This document shows positions 8,898 to 16,657 of a DNA stretch of 64,000 nt, one piece after another. This stretch comes from Stratiformator vulcanicus. GTDB lineage: Bacteria > Planctomycetota > Planctomycetia > Planctomycetales > Planctomycetaceae. The notes beneath the pieces were generated by a model. It ran no database searches and was not told the DNA's origin. It was given only the letters and a program-made list of their open reading frames with translations. A program made the position numbers and the translations under genes. How positions within the stretch are numbered: the first letter of the stretch is position 1; the number at the start of each line of letters is the position of its first letter. The DNA is taken from NCBI RefSeq assembly GCF_007744515.1, contig NZ_CP036268.1, positions 1,525,702-1,589,701 on the forward strand. The letters run 5' to 3'.

Positions 8898-11255
8898 ATG
8901 TCGACAGAACCGGCCACCGTGAACCCCGTCCGCCAGACGCTTGAGGCACTGGCGATTGTCGTCGCGATGCTCGCGGCGCTGGTGTTCGCGCTTCTGCAAT
9001 TCGGAGGACTCGAGTCGGACAACGACGTCGGCAAATGGCTGCCCGCGAACGATCCGCAGGCTCGAATTCTCGAGTGGACCCGCCGACACTTCCCATCCGA
9101 AGATCGCATCTTCGTCACATGGGCGGGAAGTTCGCTCGGAGATGCCCGTGGTCAGCGCTTCGAGGCGGCCCTTGAGAAAATCGACGGCGTGATCGACGTC
9201 ACCACTCCGACCGAATTGGTCGATCGAATGACCGACATCGGAGTGGACGAAGACGAGGCGCTCGATCGGCTCGAAGGCTTGCTCGTCGGGAAAGCCGGAC
9301 GCTCGCCGGTCGCCTATTCGGTAGCGCTCGATGAAGAGAATGAGTCGCTCGAGACGGAGCAGATTCTCGACGCGATTCGGGACGCCGCGGCAGCGGCGGA
9401 CATTCCGTCCGATCAATTGCACATGGGCGGCACCCGCGTTGCCGGAACGGAACTCGACCGGTTTGTGCATCAGGCCGAGTGGAACCGCGATGTCCCGGCC
9501 TGGATGCTTTGGAAGAAAAGTCCCCTCGGGTTTTCCGCTCTGTTCTCCGCGATTCTCGCTGTCGTGCTCTTACGTCAAATCGTGTTGGCCGGGTTGGTCC
9601 TGTTTGTCACGCTGTCGGCAACCATCATGACGGTCGCCATCGTTCCCCTGTCGGGGGCGACAATGAATATGGTCTTGATAGTTATGCCGTCACTGCTGAT
9701 GGTGCTGACGCTTTCGGCTTCGATCCACGTGGCCAACTACTGGAAACATGCGGCTCTGACCGACCGGGCGACTGCCCCGGAAGTCGCCCGGCGCGAAGCC
9801 GCCGTTCCGTGTGCGCTGGCCAGCATGACGACCGCGATCGGATTGGCCTCACTGGGGACGAGTCCACTCACTCCGGTTCGCCATTTCGGTTTGTACTCGG
9901 CGGCGGGCTGCTTCATCTCGCTGATTTGTTCGCTCGTCGTGCTTCCGGCGCTGATTCGCCTGCTGCCCGTCGGACGGCCGCGCGGCGTGACGCGCGTCTC
10001 CGATCACTTCAGCGCGTTCGGAACGCGGATCGCTCAACACGCCGTTCCGGTTTCGCTGACCTGCCTGGCCCTGTTCGGCATAGCGGCACTCGGTATGACG
10101 CGGTTTCATACTGAAACGAAGGTCATTCACTATTTCCCAACCGACAGCCGCATTATTGCGGACTATCGATTCATCGAAGACGAACTGACGGGCATCATTC
10201 CGGTCGAGGTCGTTGTCCGCTTCACCCCGGAAGCGACCCAAGAAATTCCGTTCATCGAACGGGTGGAAATCGTGCGGGAGGTCGAGCGATCGGTCTCATC
10301 GCATCCCGACGTGACCGGCACGTTGGCCCTTCCCGACTTTCTGCGAGGGGCTGAGAATCGGTCGATCGGCTACAACGTTCGGCTCAGACGAATGGAGGCG
10401 TCCATCGCTGAGAACGATGATGCCGAGGCAGGGCAGTTTGTCACGCTGGCTCGCGAAGACGCCATTGGCCCCCAAGAGGAATTGCTGGCGAACCGGGGCG
10501 ATGAACTGTGGCAGATAACGGCGCAGGTGAAAATTCTCTCCGATTTAAACTACGCAAGTTTGACCGGCGATTTGACCGGCCGCATTGATGACGTCTTCAG
10601 CCGATACACCGGGGTGTCGGGCATCGTTACGGGGACAGTGCCGCTATTTCTTCGCACGCAGCAAGCAGTGCTCGAAAGTCTGATTAAGAGTTTCGGCATC
10701 GCCTTCGCGGTGATCGCGCTGTTGATGATGGTCATGCTTCGCAGCGTCGGTGGCGGCGTTCTGACGATGCTTCCGAACTTGCTGCCCGTGGGACTGGTCT
10801 TCGGGACGATCTCGTGGTTCGGACTGGCGACCGATATCGGCACGATGATCACGGCTTCGGTCGCACTCGGTATCGCGGTCGACGGCACATTGCATCTGAT
10901 CACCTGGTTCCGCCGCCACCTCGACGAAAATGGTGGGGATCGCCCCGCGGCGATCGCTTCGGCGATGAGTCATTGCGGACCGGCGATGTGGCAAACGAGC
11001 CTGATCGTTTCTGCCGGTTTGATGATGCTTGTATTCGCGGACCTGCTGCTGATCCTGAGATTCGGCTGGCTGATGGCTTCACTCGTCGGGGCCGCGTTGA
11101 TCGCCGATCTCGTCTACCTCCCGTCCCTGCTGTGCGGACCGCTTGGTCGTTGGATTGTGCCCCATCGTCGATCGGCAAGTACCCACGACGACATGAAGCA
11201 ACCGGACGCGGGCGAGCAACAAATTGATCACGCCGAATCGAGCATCTCGCGATAA
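8898..11255 (+). CDS. MMPL/RND superfamily transporter (HpnN-like)
   Basis: A 785-residue exporter with duplicated architecture: one N-terminal TM (about 16-38), a periplasmic loop beginning LESDNDVGKWLP, then a block of TM segments (about 205-340) with a sterol-sensing-domain-like character, a TM at about 375, a second periplasmic loop beginning FHTETKVIHYFPTDS, and a second block of five TMs (about 600-760). The motif SVALGIAVDGTLHLITWFRR in the second block is the conserved Asp-containing helix of RND/MMPL proteins. Substrate is probably lipophilic. No adaptor or outer-membrane partner is adjacent. Confidence 0.8.
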   Translation: MSTEPATVNPVRQTLEALAIVVAMLAALVFALLQFGGLESDNDVGKWLPANDPQARILEWTRRHFPSEDRIFVTWAGSSLGDARGQRFEAALEKIDGVIDVTTPTELVDRMTDIGVDEDEALDRLEGLLVGKAGRSPVAYSVALDEENESLETEQILDAIRDAAAAADIPSDQLHMGGTRVAGTELDRFVHQAEWNRDVPAWMLWKKSPLGFSALFSAILAVVLLRQIVLAGLVLFVTLSATIMTVAIVPLSGATMNMVLIVMPSLLMVLTLSASIHVANYWKHAALTDRATAPEVARREAAVPCALASMTTAIGLASLGTSPLTPVRHFGLYSAAGCFISLICSLVVLPALIRLLPVGRPRGVTRVSDHFSAFGTRIAQHAVPVSLTCLALFGIAALGMTRFHTETKVIHYFPTDSRIIADYRFIEDELTGIIPVEVVVRFTPEATQEIPFIERVEIVREVERSVSSHPDVTGTLALPDFLRGAENRSIGYNVRLRRMEASIAENDDAEAGQFVTLAREDAIGPQEELLANRGDELWQITAQVKILSDLNYASLTGDLTGRIDDVFSRYTGVSGIVTGTVPLFLRTQQAVLESLIKSFGIAFAVIALLMMVMLRSVGGGVLTMLPNLLPVGLVFGTISWFGLATDIGTMITASVALGIAVDGTLHLITWFRRHLDENGGDRPAAIASAMSHCGPAMWQTSLIVSAGLMMLVFADLLLILRFGWLMASLVGAALIADLVYLPSLLCGPLGRWIVPHRRSASTHDDMKQPDAGEQQIDHAESSISR

Positions 11256-11397
11256 AGTCGCGATGAACCTCGCGACCGGCCCGTCTTTGGAACCGCGGCA
11301 TCATCGATAACTTGCCCCGGCGCCCCTTGGGTCTGCTCAATCCCTTCGCTAGTCTTTGATCGACATCGAAGTTCTCTCACAATTCTCGGAGCTACGA

Positions 11398-12795
11398 ATG
11401 CATTTGCTCGGCTCGACTCCACCATCGCTAGTGCGGAATGTTCCTGCCGTCGCCGCGGGACTGCTTTTGTTGTTTGTCGTTGTCTACTGTCGAAGCGTTG
11501 GTGCGGAGGAGTTGCAGCCTCATCCCAAGGCCACCGCCACGCCCGACCGCATCCTCGCAACTTGGCGCGAGGACCCTTCGAGTACGCTTTCGGTCACTTG
11601 GCGAACCGGTCCGCAAGTCCGACAGGCCGATCTGCAGATCGCCGTCGCCGGTGCGGGCCCCGATTTCAAACTCGATGCCGAGACATTCAATGGCGAGACG
11701 ACGGAATTGAAAACAAATGCCGGTCTGGTCAAGATGCACGCCGCGACGGCGACCGGTCTGAAGCCGGAAACGCTTTACGCGTATCGTGTCGGCGACGGCA
11801 CCGAGTGGAGCGAGTGGTTCCACTTCCGCACGGCGGCGAATGAATTTAAGCCCTTCAGCTTTTTATACGTGGGAGATGCTCAAAACGATGTCAAAGAGCA
11901 CTGGTCTCGCTTGATTCGCGAAGCCTATTCGGATGCCCCACGAGCCTTGCTGATGTTGCATGCGGGCGATCTGATCAACCGCGGAAACAAGGACGATGAG
12001 TGGGGCGAGTGGTTCCACGCGGGCGGGTGGGTTCACGCGCAAAAACCCTGCATCGCCATACCGGGAAACCATGAATATGACTTCGATATTTTCAATCCGA
12101 CCGACGGCGGCTTTCGCCCCGTGCGATTGCTTGCCCGACGGTGGAATCAACGGTTCGAGTTTCCGCAAAACGGGCCGGAGGGGCTGAAAGAGTCGGTCTA
12201 CTATCTCGACGTCCAAGGCGTGCGATTCATCGGATTGAACTCAAATGAGAAAATTAAGGAACAGGCCGAATGGCTCGAACCGGTGCTTGCCGATAATCCC
12301 AATCGCTGGACGATCGTGACGCACCACCACCCCGTCTACTCGACGAGTCGCGGCCGTGACAATCCGGAGCTGCGCGATCTCTGGCAACCCCTCTACGACA
12401 AGTATCGTGTTGACCTCGTCCTCCAAGGGCACGATCACACCTACGGTCGTACTCCGCTGATCGCGAGCGGCAAGCAGCGATTGAGCGGTGGTGAGTCGAA
12501 CGTCGCATCCGGAGCCGCGGCTCAGTCAGAGCAGGGGGGAACGGTCTACGTCGTTTCTGTCAGCGGTCCGAAAATGTATCCGCTCAAAGATTACGACGAC
12601 GGAAAAAACCCATTCGACCGCCGCGCCGAGGATACTCAGCTCTACCAAATCATTTCGCTGGAAGCGGACAAATTGCGGTACGAAGCCAAGACCGCCAATG
12701 GCGAACTCTACGATGCGTTCACGCTTCTGAAGCGGCCCGGCCGGCTCAACGACCTGATCGACGAAACACCGGCGACACCCGAACGTCGGCGTTAG
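11398..12795 (+). CDS. purple-acid-phosphatase-like metallophosphoesterase, secreted
   Basis: A 465-residue secreted enzyme. Residues 1-35 hold a signal anchor/peptide; residues about 45-145 form an Fn3-like N-domain as in purple acid phosphatases (TPDRILATWREDPSSTLSVT). The catalytic domain carries the metallophosphoesterase blocks VGDAQ, HAGDLINRG, PGNHEYD, THHHPVYS and QGHDHTYGR. These are consistent with a dinuclear metal phosphatase acting in the periplasm or outside the cell, likely on phosphomonoesters. The start at 11398 is preferred because it gives a proper signal peptide; an upstream in-frame ATG at 11356 exists. Monocistronic. Confidence 0.85.
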   Translation: MHLLGSTPPSLVRNVPAVAAGLLLLFVVVYCRSVGAEELQPHPKATATPDRILATWREDPSSTLSVTWRTGPQVRQADLQIAVAGAGPDFKLDAETFNGETTELKTNAGLVKMHAATATGLKPETLYAYRVGDGTEWSEWFHFRTAANEFKPFSFLYVGDAQNDVKEHWSRLIREAYSDAPRALLMLHAGDLINRGNKDDEWGEWFHAGGWVHAQKPCIAIPGNHEYDFDIFNPTDGGFRPVRLLARRWNQRFEFPQNGPEGLKESVYYLDVQGVRFIGLNSNEKIKEQAEWLEPVLADNPNRWTIVTHHHPVYSTSRGRDNPELRDLWQPLYDKYRVDLVLQGHDHTYGRTPLIASGKQRLSGGESNVASGAAAQSEQGGTVYVVSVSGPKMYPLKDYDDGKNPFDRRAEDTQLYQIISLEADKLRYEAKTANGELYDAFTLLKRPGRLNDLIDETPATPERRR

Positions 12796-12912
12796 CGTGT
12801 AGGGACAGCGTCCGAGACGCTTGCGAATCGTCGGCCAAGGACCGTAGTTTATTACTCTCACTCGCTTTGTCCGTTCGGACATTTGTCACGACAGTAAAGG
12901 CTTCACAATCTC

Positions 12913-13347
12913 ATGATTCGACAATGCGCACGGTTCAGTTCAATCGCGGTTGCGACGTTTTCGCTCCTGCTCGTCGGCTGCGGCGAGAGTTACCAAATGG
13001 GCACGACGCCTGTGAGCGGCAAAGTCACGTGTAACGGAGAGCCGGTGACGTCAGGAAGTATCGTCTTCCGTCCCCACGCAAAACCGGGCGAAAACGCGGC
13101 TTACCCCGGCAAGCCCGCGATCGGACAGATTCAGTCCGACGGAAGCTACACGGTGTCGACCTACACAGAAGGAGACGGGGCGATCATCGGCAAGCACACC
13201 GTCCGCCTTCAGGCTCCCGAACCTGACGTTGCCGAAGGCGAAGAACCGCCGGGACCGGAGGAAGAAATTGATTTCCCCTGCAACGGCAGCGAGTTGGAAA
13301 TCGAAGTCATGGGCGGTGAAGGCACCGTCAACCTCGACTTCACGTAA
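12913..13347 (+). CDS. planctomycete lipoprotein with carboxypeptidase-regulatory-like fold
   Basis: A 144-residue lipoprotein. The signal peptide ends in the lipobox LLVGC with Cys 23. The sequence VSGKVTCNGEPVTSGSIVFRP followed by GQIQSDGSYTVSTYTEGDG and IIGKHTVRLQAPEP is the transthyretin-like/carboxypeptidase-regulatory pattern seen in hundreds of planctomycete lipoproteins of unknown function. An acidic insertion (VAEGEEPPGPEEE) follows. It is a single gene whose downstream terminator is shared with the convergent ferritin-like gene. Confidence 0.75.
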   Translation: MIRQCARFSSIAVATFSLLLVGCGESYQMGTTPVSGKVTCNGEPVTSGSIVFRPHAKPGENAAYPGKPAIGQIQSDGSYTVSTYTEGDGAIIGKHTVRLQAPEPDVAEGEEPPGPEEEIDFPCNGSELEIEVMGGEGTVNLDFT

Positions 13348-13400
13348 TTTACTCGTGACAGGTAAAGCGATTACCTTCAAGGGATGGCGGATCGACAGCG

Positions 13401-14333
13401 TCAGGCAGTCGGTCGTATGCCGCTCGGCCGGGAACGGCTCGAATGAGATGAAATCGATTCGGCAACGAAATGCCGCCGGGAAGTCGAGCAATCGACTGTC
13501 GGCGGCATTTTTTCGTTCAGCGTAGTGGCTTGGTTCAGTGAGACTTGGTTAGCTGAAACCTGGTCGACTGAGACTTCGTTGAGCTTGGCAATTTGGCGTT
13601 GCTCGTGCGAACGAACGACTCGTGCTTGTGCGAATATGTTGCGTTCGAACCAGTTGAAGTCCCAACCGGCGGCGCGAAACACCGGGCGGTGCGTTCGCCA
13701 CACGAGCAGCATCGCCCCTCGAAGAATCAGCCGATCGCGCCAACGGGCTGCTGCTAACGTGATGGGGTTGCGTCGCTGCCGGAGACGCCCAAGTTGCTCG
13801 GCCTGAAATCGCAGGTGGCCGACCTCATCGGCGAGAAGTCGACGGCAGATCGCAGCGAGTGTGGGTGAGCCGGTCGCGCTCATCAAGGCGGCGTAGTAGG
13901 CCATCGCGATCGTCTCCGCAGCCAGCAAAGTGACAACGCATTGCTCCAAGCCGGCAAGTTTTCGGAGTCGGCGGAAGCCAGAGTCAGACCATTCCCGCTC
14001 CAATCGAGAGATCTCCTCCTGATCGAGGAAGCGGCCCAATGCATCGGCATGTCGGTTCTCTTCATCGATGAAAAGTTGCAGCGCTTGCGGGTAAACCTCG
14101 TCGCCGCTCTGCTCGGCATAGGTGAGGGCGCACTTCATTAAGTGCGAGCCCGTGCCCGACTCGCCCCGCTGAAAAATCTGGACTGAACGCGCAATGCGAT
14201 CGCGCTCGGCCAAAGTGAGTGTCGGCTCAAGCGACCAAGCCGTTTCGGTAATCGGTTCGCAGTTCGCATTAAAATAGGCGACCCAATCGGGGGAAGTGTG
14301 TTCGCTAAACCGGGTTGGAACTGAGCAGGGCAT
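13401..14333 (-). CDS. ferritin-like diiron-domain protein with C-terminal extension
   Basis: A 310-residue protein. The helical core holds two Glu/His diiron-type motifs, IDEENRHADALGRF and LADEVGHLRFQAEQL, and an earlier Glu in RGESGTGSHLMKCA, as in ferritin-like oxidases/oxygenases. ATG 14333 is preferred to 14348 because AAGGAA lies 5 bases upstream of it. The last ~60 residues are odd: three pentapeptide repeats (VSVDQ, VSANQ, VSLNQ) and then a run through the terminator hairpin of the convergent gene, suggesting loss of the original stop. The upstream 17-bp palindrome is shared with the regulator operon next door, so the gene is probably under that regulator. Substrate unknown. Confidence 0.7.
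   Translation of the reverse strand: MPCSVPTRFSEHTSPDWVAYFNANCEPITETAWSLEPTLTLAERDRIARSVQIFQRGESGTGSHLMKCALTYAEQSGDEVYPQALQLFIDEENRHADALGRFLDQEEISRLEREWSDSGFRRLRKLAGLEQCVVTLLAAETIAMAYYAALMSATGSPTLAAICRRLLADEVGHLRFQAEQLGRLRQRRNPITLAAARWRDRLILRGAMLLVWRTHRPVFRAAGWDFNWFERNIFAQARVVRSHEQRQIAKLNEVSVDQVSANQVSLNQATTLNEKMPPTVDCSTSRRHFVAESISSHSSRSRPSGIRPTA
13468..13513 (+). terminator. Rho-independent terminator (bidirectional)
   Basis: Stem AAATGCCGCC / GGCGGCATTT separated by 23 bases that contain a second small stem (GTCGA...TCGAC), followed by six T on the + strand. It serves the lipoprotein gene ending at 13347 and overlaps the 3' extension of the ferritin-like gene. Confidence 0.75.
13530..13574 (-). 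repeat. three 15-bp tandem repeats in the ferritin-like gene
   Basis: Three adjacent 15-base units (on + strand TTGGTTCAGTGAGAC, TTGGTTAGCTGAAAC, CTGGTCGACTGAGAC) encode the pentapeptides VSLNQ, VSANQ and VSVDQ. They lie just before the terminator. Confidence 0.7.
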
Positions 14334-14360
14334 CAGAATTCCTTTCATAAGGGGGACTTA

Positions 14361-14377
14361 ACTTTGCAATACAAAGT
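14361..14377. promoter_or_regulatory. 17-bp palindromic operator, copy 2 (ferritin-like gene)
   Basis: ACTTTGCAATACAAAGT, with ACTTTG/CAAAGT arms, lies 27 bases upstream of the ferritin-like start. The identical 17-mer occurs at 15407-15423 before the regulator operon. Identity between two sites in front of separate units is strong evidence of a shared transcription-factor site. Confidence 0.75.
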
Positions 14378-14394
14378 GTAGGTGCAAAAAAAAT

Positions 14395-14751
14395 TTAGGT
14401 GTCTGCGAGACGAGCCCGCGACAATTGCGTTGTGGGGGCCGCATCAGCAATGACCCGCTCAAGTTCGGAAAGGTAGGAGAGGAATTGCTCGCGGCCTGAT
14501 TCGGTCAAACTAACCCGGGTTTGGGAACGCCCGCCGCTGGTCGACTTCCAAATTTCGATCAGGCCGGCACTCTCAAGCGTCGCGAGGTGTCGACTCAGGT
14601 TGCCGTCGGTCAGATCACAGTGTTCTTTTAAGTCACTGAAGACTACGCCGTTCGGCTGAGTCACGAGTGATGTCAAAATGCCGAGCCGAGCCTTCTCGTG
14701 CATCACGCGTGAGAGCCCGGGGTAAGAAAATTTGCCGGATGATTCAGGCAC
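14395..14751 (-). CDS. winged-helix transcriptional regulator
   Basis: A 118-residue regulator. A GTG start at 14751 is chosen because GGGGAAGGA lies 7 bases upstream and because it overlaps the stop of the upstream membrane-protein gene by 8 bases. Core: MHEKARLGILTSL, then FSDLKEHCDLTDGNLSRHL (recognition helix) and a basic wing GGRSQTRVSLTESGREQF. This is the 'HTH_27' winged-helix type frequently paired with a membrane protein. It probably binds the palindrome at 15407-15423 (own promoter) and 14361-14377 (ferritin-like gene). Ligand unknown. Confidence 0.8.
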   Translation of the reverse strand: MPESSGKFSYPGLSRVMHEKARLGILTSLVTQPNGVVFSDLKEHCDLTDGNLSRHLATLESAGLIEIWKSTSGGRSQTRVSLTESGREQFLSYLSELERVIADAAPTTQLSRARLADT

Positions 14752-15385
14752 GAGTTGATCCTTCCCCGGCCGGCGACCGCACGGGATCAGTCTCGATCGT
14801 GGCATACAACAAGACGGCTGCGAAAATTTGCCCGACGCCGAACGCAAGGGGCATCGTCCAAGCACAAAAAGCACTCTCGCCTTGGCAATACCGCAGCAAT
14901 AGCAAGCCGGCGGTCAAGTAATAAATGCCGACAAGCATGAGTGGACGTGGCAGGTAAGGGCAGGAAGCGAATGCGCCGAGGCCGAACAGAATCGACCACA
15001 GGCCCGGCAGCATCCACATCGCCGACGCACAGTAATCGGTAACGACAAATGTCAGCAGCCCGCCCGCAATCAGAGACGGTGCGATCGCCGTCACAGCCGC
15101 CAATATCGCATCCCGCCGAGCGGTCGAGGGGGCACGGTAGATCCACACGGCCAATTCGGCCGCAATCACCGCGATGCAGATCAACGCGACAGCCACCCAA
15201 GTCTCGATGAATGCCAATGAGCCGACCGGCCGCATCCCGAAGTGCGCGAACTGATAGGCTCCGATGAGAAACGCGAGGATTCCACTCCCGCCGACCGTTA
15301 CGGCACGATAGCCACGAAATGTCTGCGTCCGGGCCAGTTGCTGCCGGATCGCGGAAATCTGGCCGAGCGCTTCAGTGGCATCCAT
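14744..15385 (-). CDS. membrane protein co-transcribed with winged-helix regulator
   Basis: A 213-residue protein with about six TM segments, starting MDATEALGQISAIRQQLART. The start at 15385 has GGGAGG upstream. The N-terminal amphipathic helix and the following RGYRAVTVGGSGILAFL segment recur in planctomycete and acidobacterial membrane proteins located immediately upstream of a winged-helix regulator of this type. Such proteins may sense a membrane-associated signal; this is inference. Overlaps the regulator gene by 8 bases. Confidence 0.75.
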   Translation of the reverse strand: MDATEALGQISAIRQQLARTQTFRGYRAVTVGGSGILAFLIGAYQFAHFGMRPVGSLAFIETWVAVALICIAVIAAELAVWIYRAPSTARRDAILAAVTAIAPSLIAGGLLTFVVTDYCASAMWMLPGLWSILFGLGAFASCPYLPRPLMLVGIYYLTAGLLLLRYCQGESAFCAWTMPLAFGVGQIFAAVLLYATIETDPVRSPAGEGSTRA

Positions 15386-15406
15386 CTTCGACAACCTCCC
15401 TGACAG

Positions 15407-15423
15407 ACTTTGCAATACAAAGT
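15407..15423. promoter_or_regulatory. 17-bp palindromic operator, copy 1 (regulator operon)
   Basis: Identical to the 14361-14377 site. It overlaps the predicted -10 element of the regulator operon, a position expected for autorepression. Confidence 0.75.
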
Positions 15424-15446
15424 ATCGTCTTTCTTGTCGCTGTCAA
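15419..15446 (-). promoter_or_regulatory. predicted sigma-70 promoter of the regulator operon
   Basis: On the minus strand TTGACA (15446-15441), a 16-base spacer and TACTTT (15424-15419). The -10 hexamer lies within the palindromic operator, so repressor binding would block it. Confidence 0.6.
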
Positions 15447-15852
15447 TCCGATTGTCAATTAATTCGGTCGAGATGATCAAAGCGGCCTATTTAACGAAGC
15501 GGCAGCCCTAAACCGCCGAAAGAAAAATCCTGCGGTTGATCGATCGAAGCTTGTTGCCTGCGCAACTTGGGGGAAGACGATACGGGGAGAGTTTCTCGAT
15601 CTGCAGACATCGTTGGCGTCGCCGCATCGCCGGCACTTCGTCAGAAAAACCGACGGCCCGCGGCATCAATTCGGGGCGGGACTTGAAAAGCCGCAGACCG
15701 CCGGTTTGCACGCCGATGTCCCGGTCGCCAAAGCCGACCGGGACATCAACCGAGCACTCGTTTCCGCCATCAATAGTTTCGGCCGATGCGAATCTCTCTC
15801 TCATTTGCAGGCATCGCGCGTTATCTCGTCGCTGAAAGTTGTTCGGTCAGCC
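15447..15852. other. intergenic region with a 13-bp hairpin
   Basis: About 400 bases without a convincing gene. A perfect 13-bp stem with a 7-base loop (15715-15727 with 15735-15747) is the only structured element; it lacks a T-run. It may be a terminator for the Gly-rich gene ending at 15853 or part of a small RNA. Confidence 0.4.
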
Positions 15853-16437
15853 CTAAGCGTCCGGTCCGCTCTCGCGCTCGTTGATCCGATCAAGCCGAGC
15901 TTGCCGGCGTGCTTCGACACGCTCGCGTAACCGCTCGATCCGCCGTTCCCGTTCTGTCATCGGGCGGTCCGTTGGGCTCGTCGCATTCGCGGTTCGGACA
16001 TTCATCGCGTTCTGGCGGGCCAATTGCTGCTGCTCGAATTGTTGCTGTCGGAGGGCGGTCATGACCTGCTGTTGGCGTTGCAACATCTGTTGTTGCATCT
16101 GCATTTGCATCTGTTGCATTTGCTGAGCCTGTTGGGCCATCTGCATCATCATTTGGGAGCCGCCACCGTTCATTCCGCCACCTCCGCCTCCAGCACCAGC
16201 TCCTCCGCCCATGGGCCGGCCCATGCCTCCACCCATCGGGCCACCGAGGCCGCCTCCACCCATGCCCCCCATTCCTCCAGCCATCCCGCCTCCGCCCCCC
16301 ATACCACCTGCGCCTCCACCCCCACCGGGGCATTGCGCGAAAGCGGGGACCGAAGCAAATGCGGCGAGGGCGAATGCCGCCGACGAGTAGGCGATGAACT
16401 GACGAAAGCTGGGAAATCGTGACGTGACGTTAGACAT
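15853..16437 (-). CDS. secreted Gly/Met-rich and Gln-rich low-complexity protein
   Basis: A 194-residue protein starting MSNVTSRFPSFRQFIAYSSA; the start at 16437 has AGAGG upstream and gives a signal peptide cleaved near AFAQ. Residues about 38-100 are almost only Gly and Met with a few Pro/Arg; residues about 100-150 are a Gln/Met-rich predicted coiled coil; the C-terminus is a highly charged Arg/Glu helix (MTERERRIERLRERVEARR). No family is recognised. It is likely structural or metal-binding at the envelope. Codon use inside the Gly tract is repetitive, so repeat-length variation is expected. Confidence 0.65.
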   Translation of the reverse strand: MSNVTSRFPSFRQFIAYSSAAFALAAFASVPAFAQCPGGGGGAGGMGGGGGMAGGMGGMGGGGLGGPMGGGMGRPMGGGAGAGGGGGGMNGGGSQMMMQMAQQAQQMQQMQMQMQQQMLQRQQQVMTALRQQQFEQQQLARQNAMNVRTANATSPTDRPMTERERRIERLRERVEARRQARLDRINERESGPDA

Positions 16438-16657
16438 GGCAAACCTCTGACTGGGATTCCTGAAGGCGAATTGACAAGCCATAAGAGAGAAAACGCGGTC
16501 AGGTGTCGGTTTCAACAACACAATTCCGTCCGACGTACTGAATCTTAGCTGCCAGTCGCACGCCGGTTGCGAGGGGCGGTCGACTCGAACATGATGAAAT
16601 TGATCAAATTCCGCGTCGGCGCACACCGTCCCGAACGATTTGGAAGGCCGCTCCGTT

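Noticed and set aside
15715..15747. The 13-bp hairpin as a Rho-independent terminator
   Set aside because: No T-run on either strand; recorded only as a hairpin in the intergenic note.
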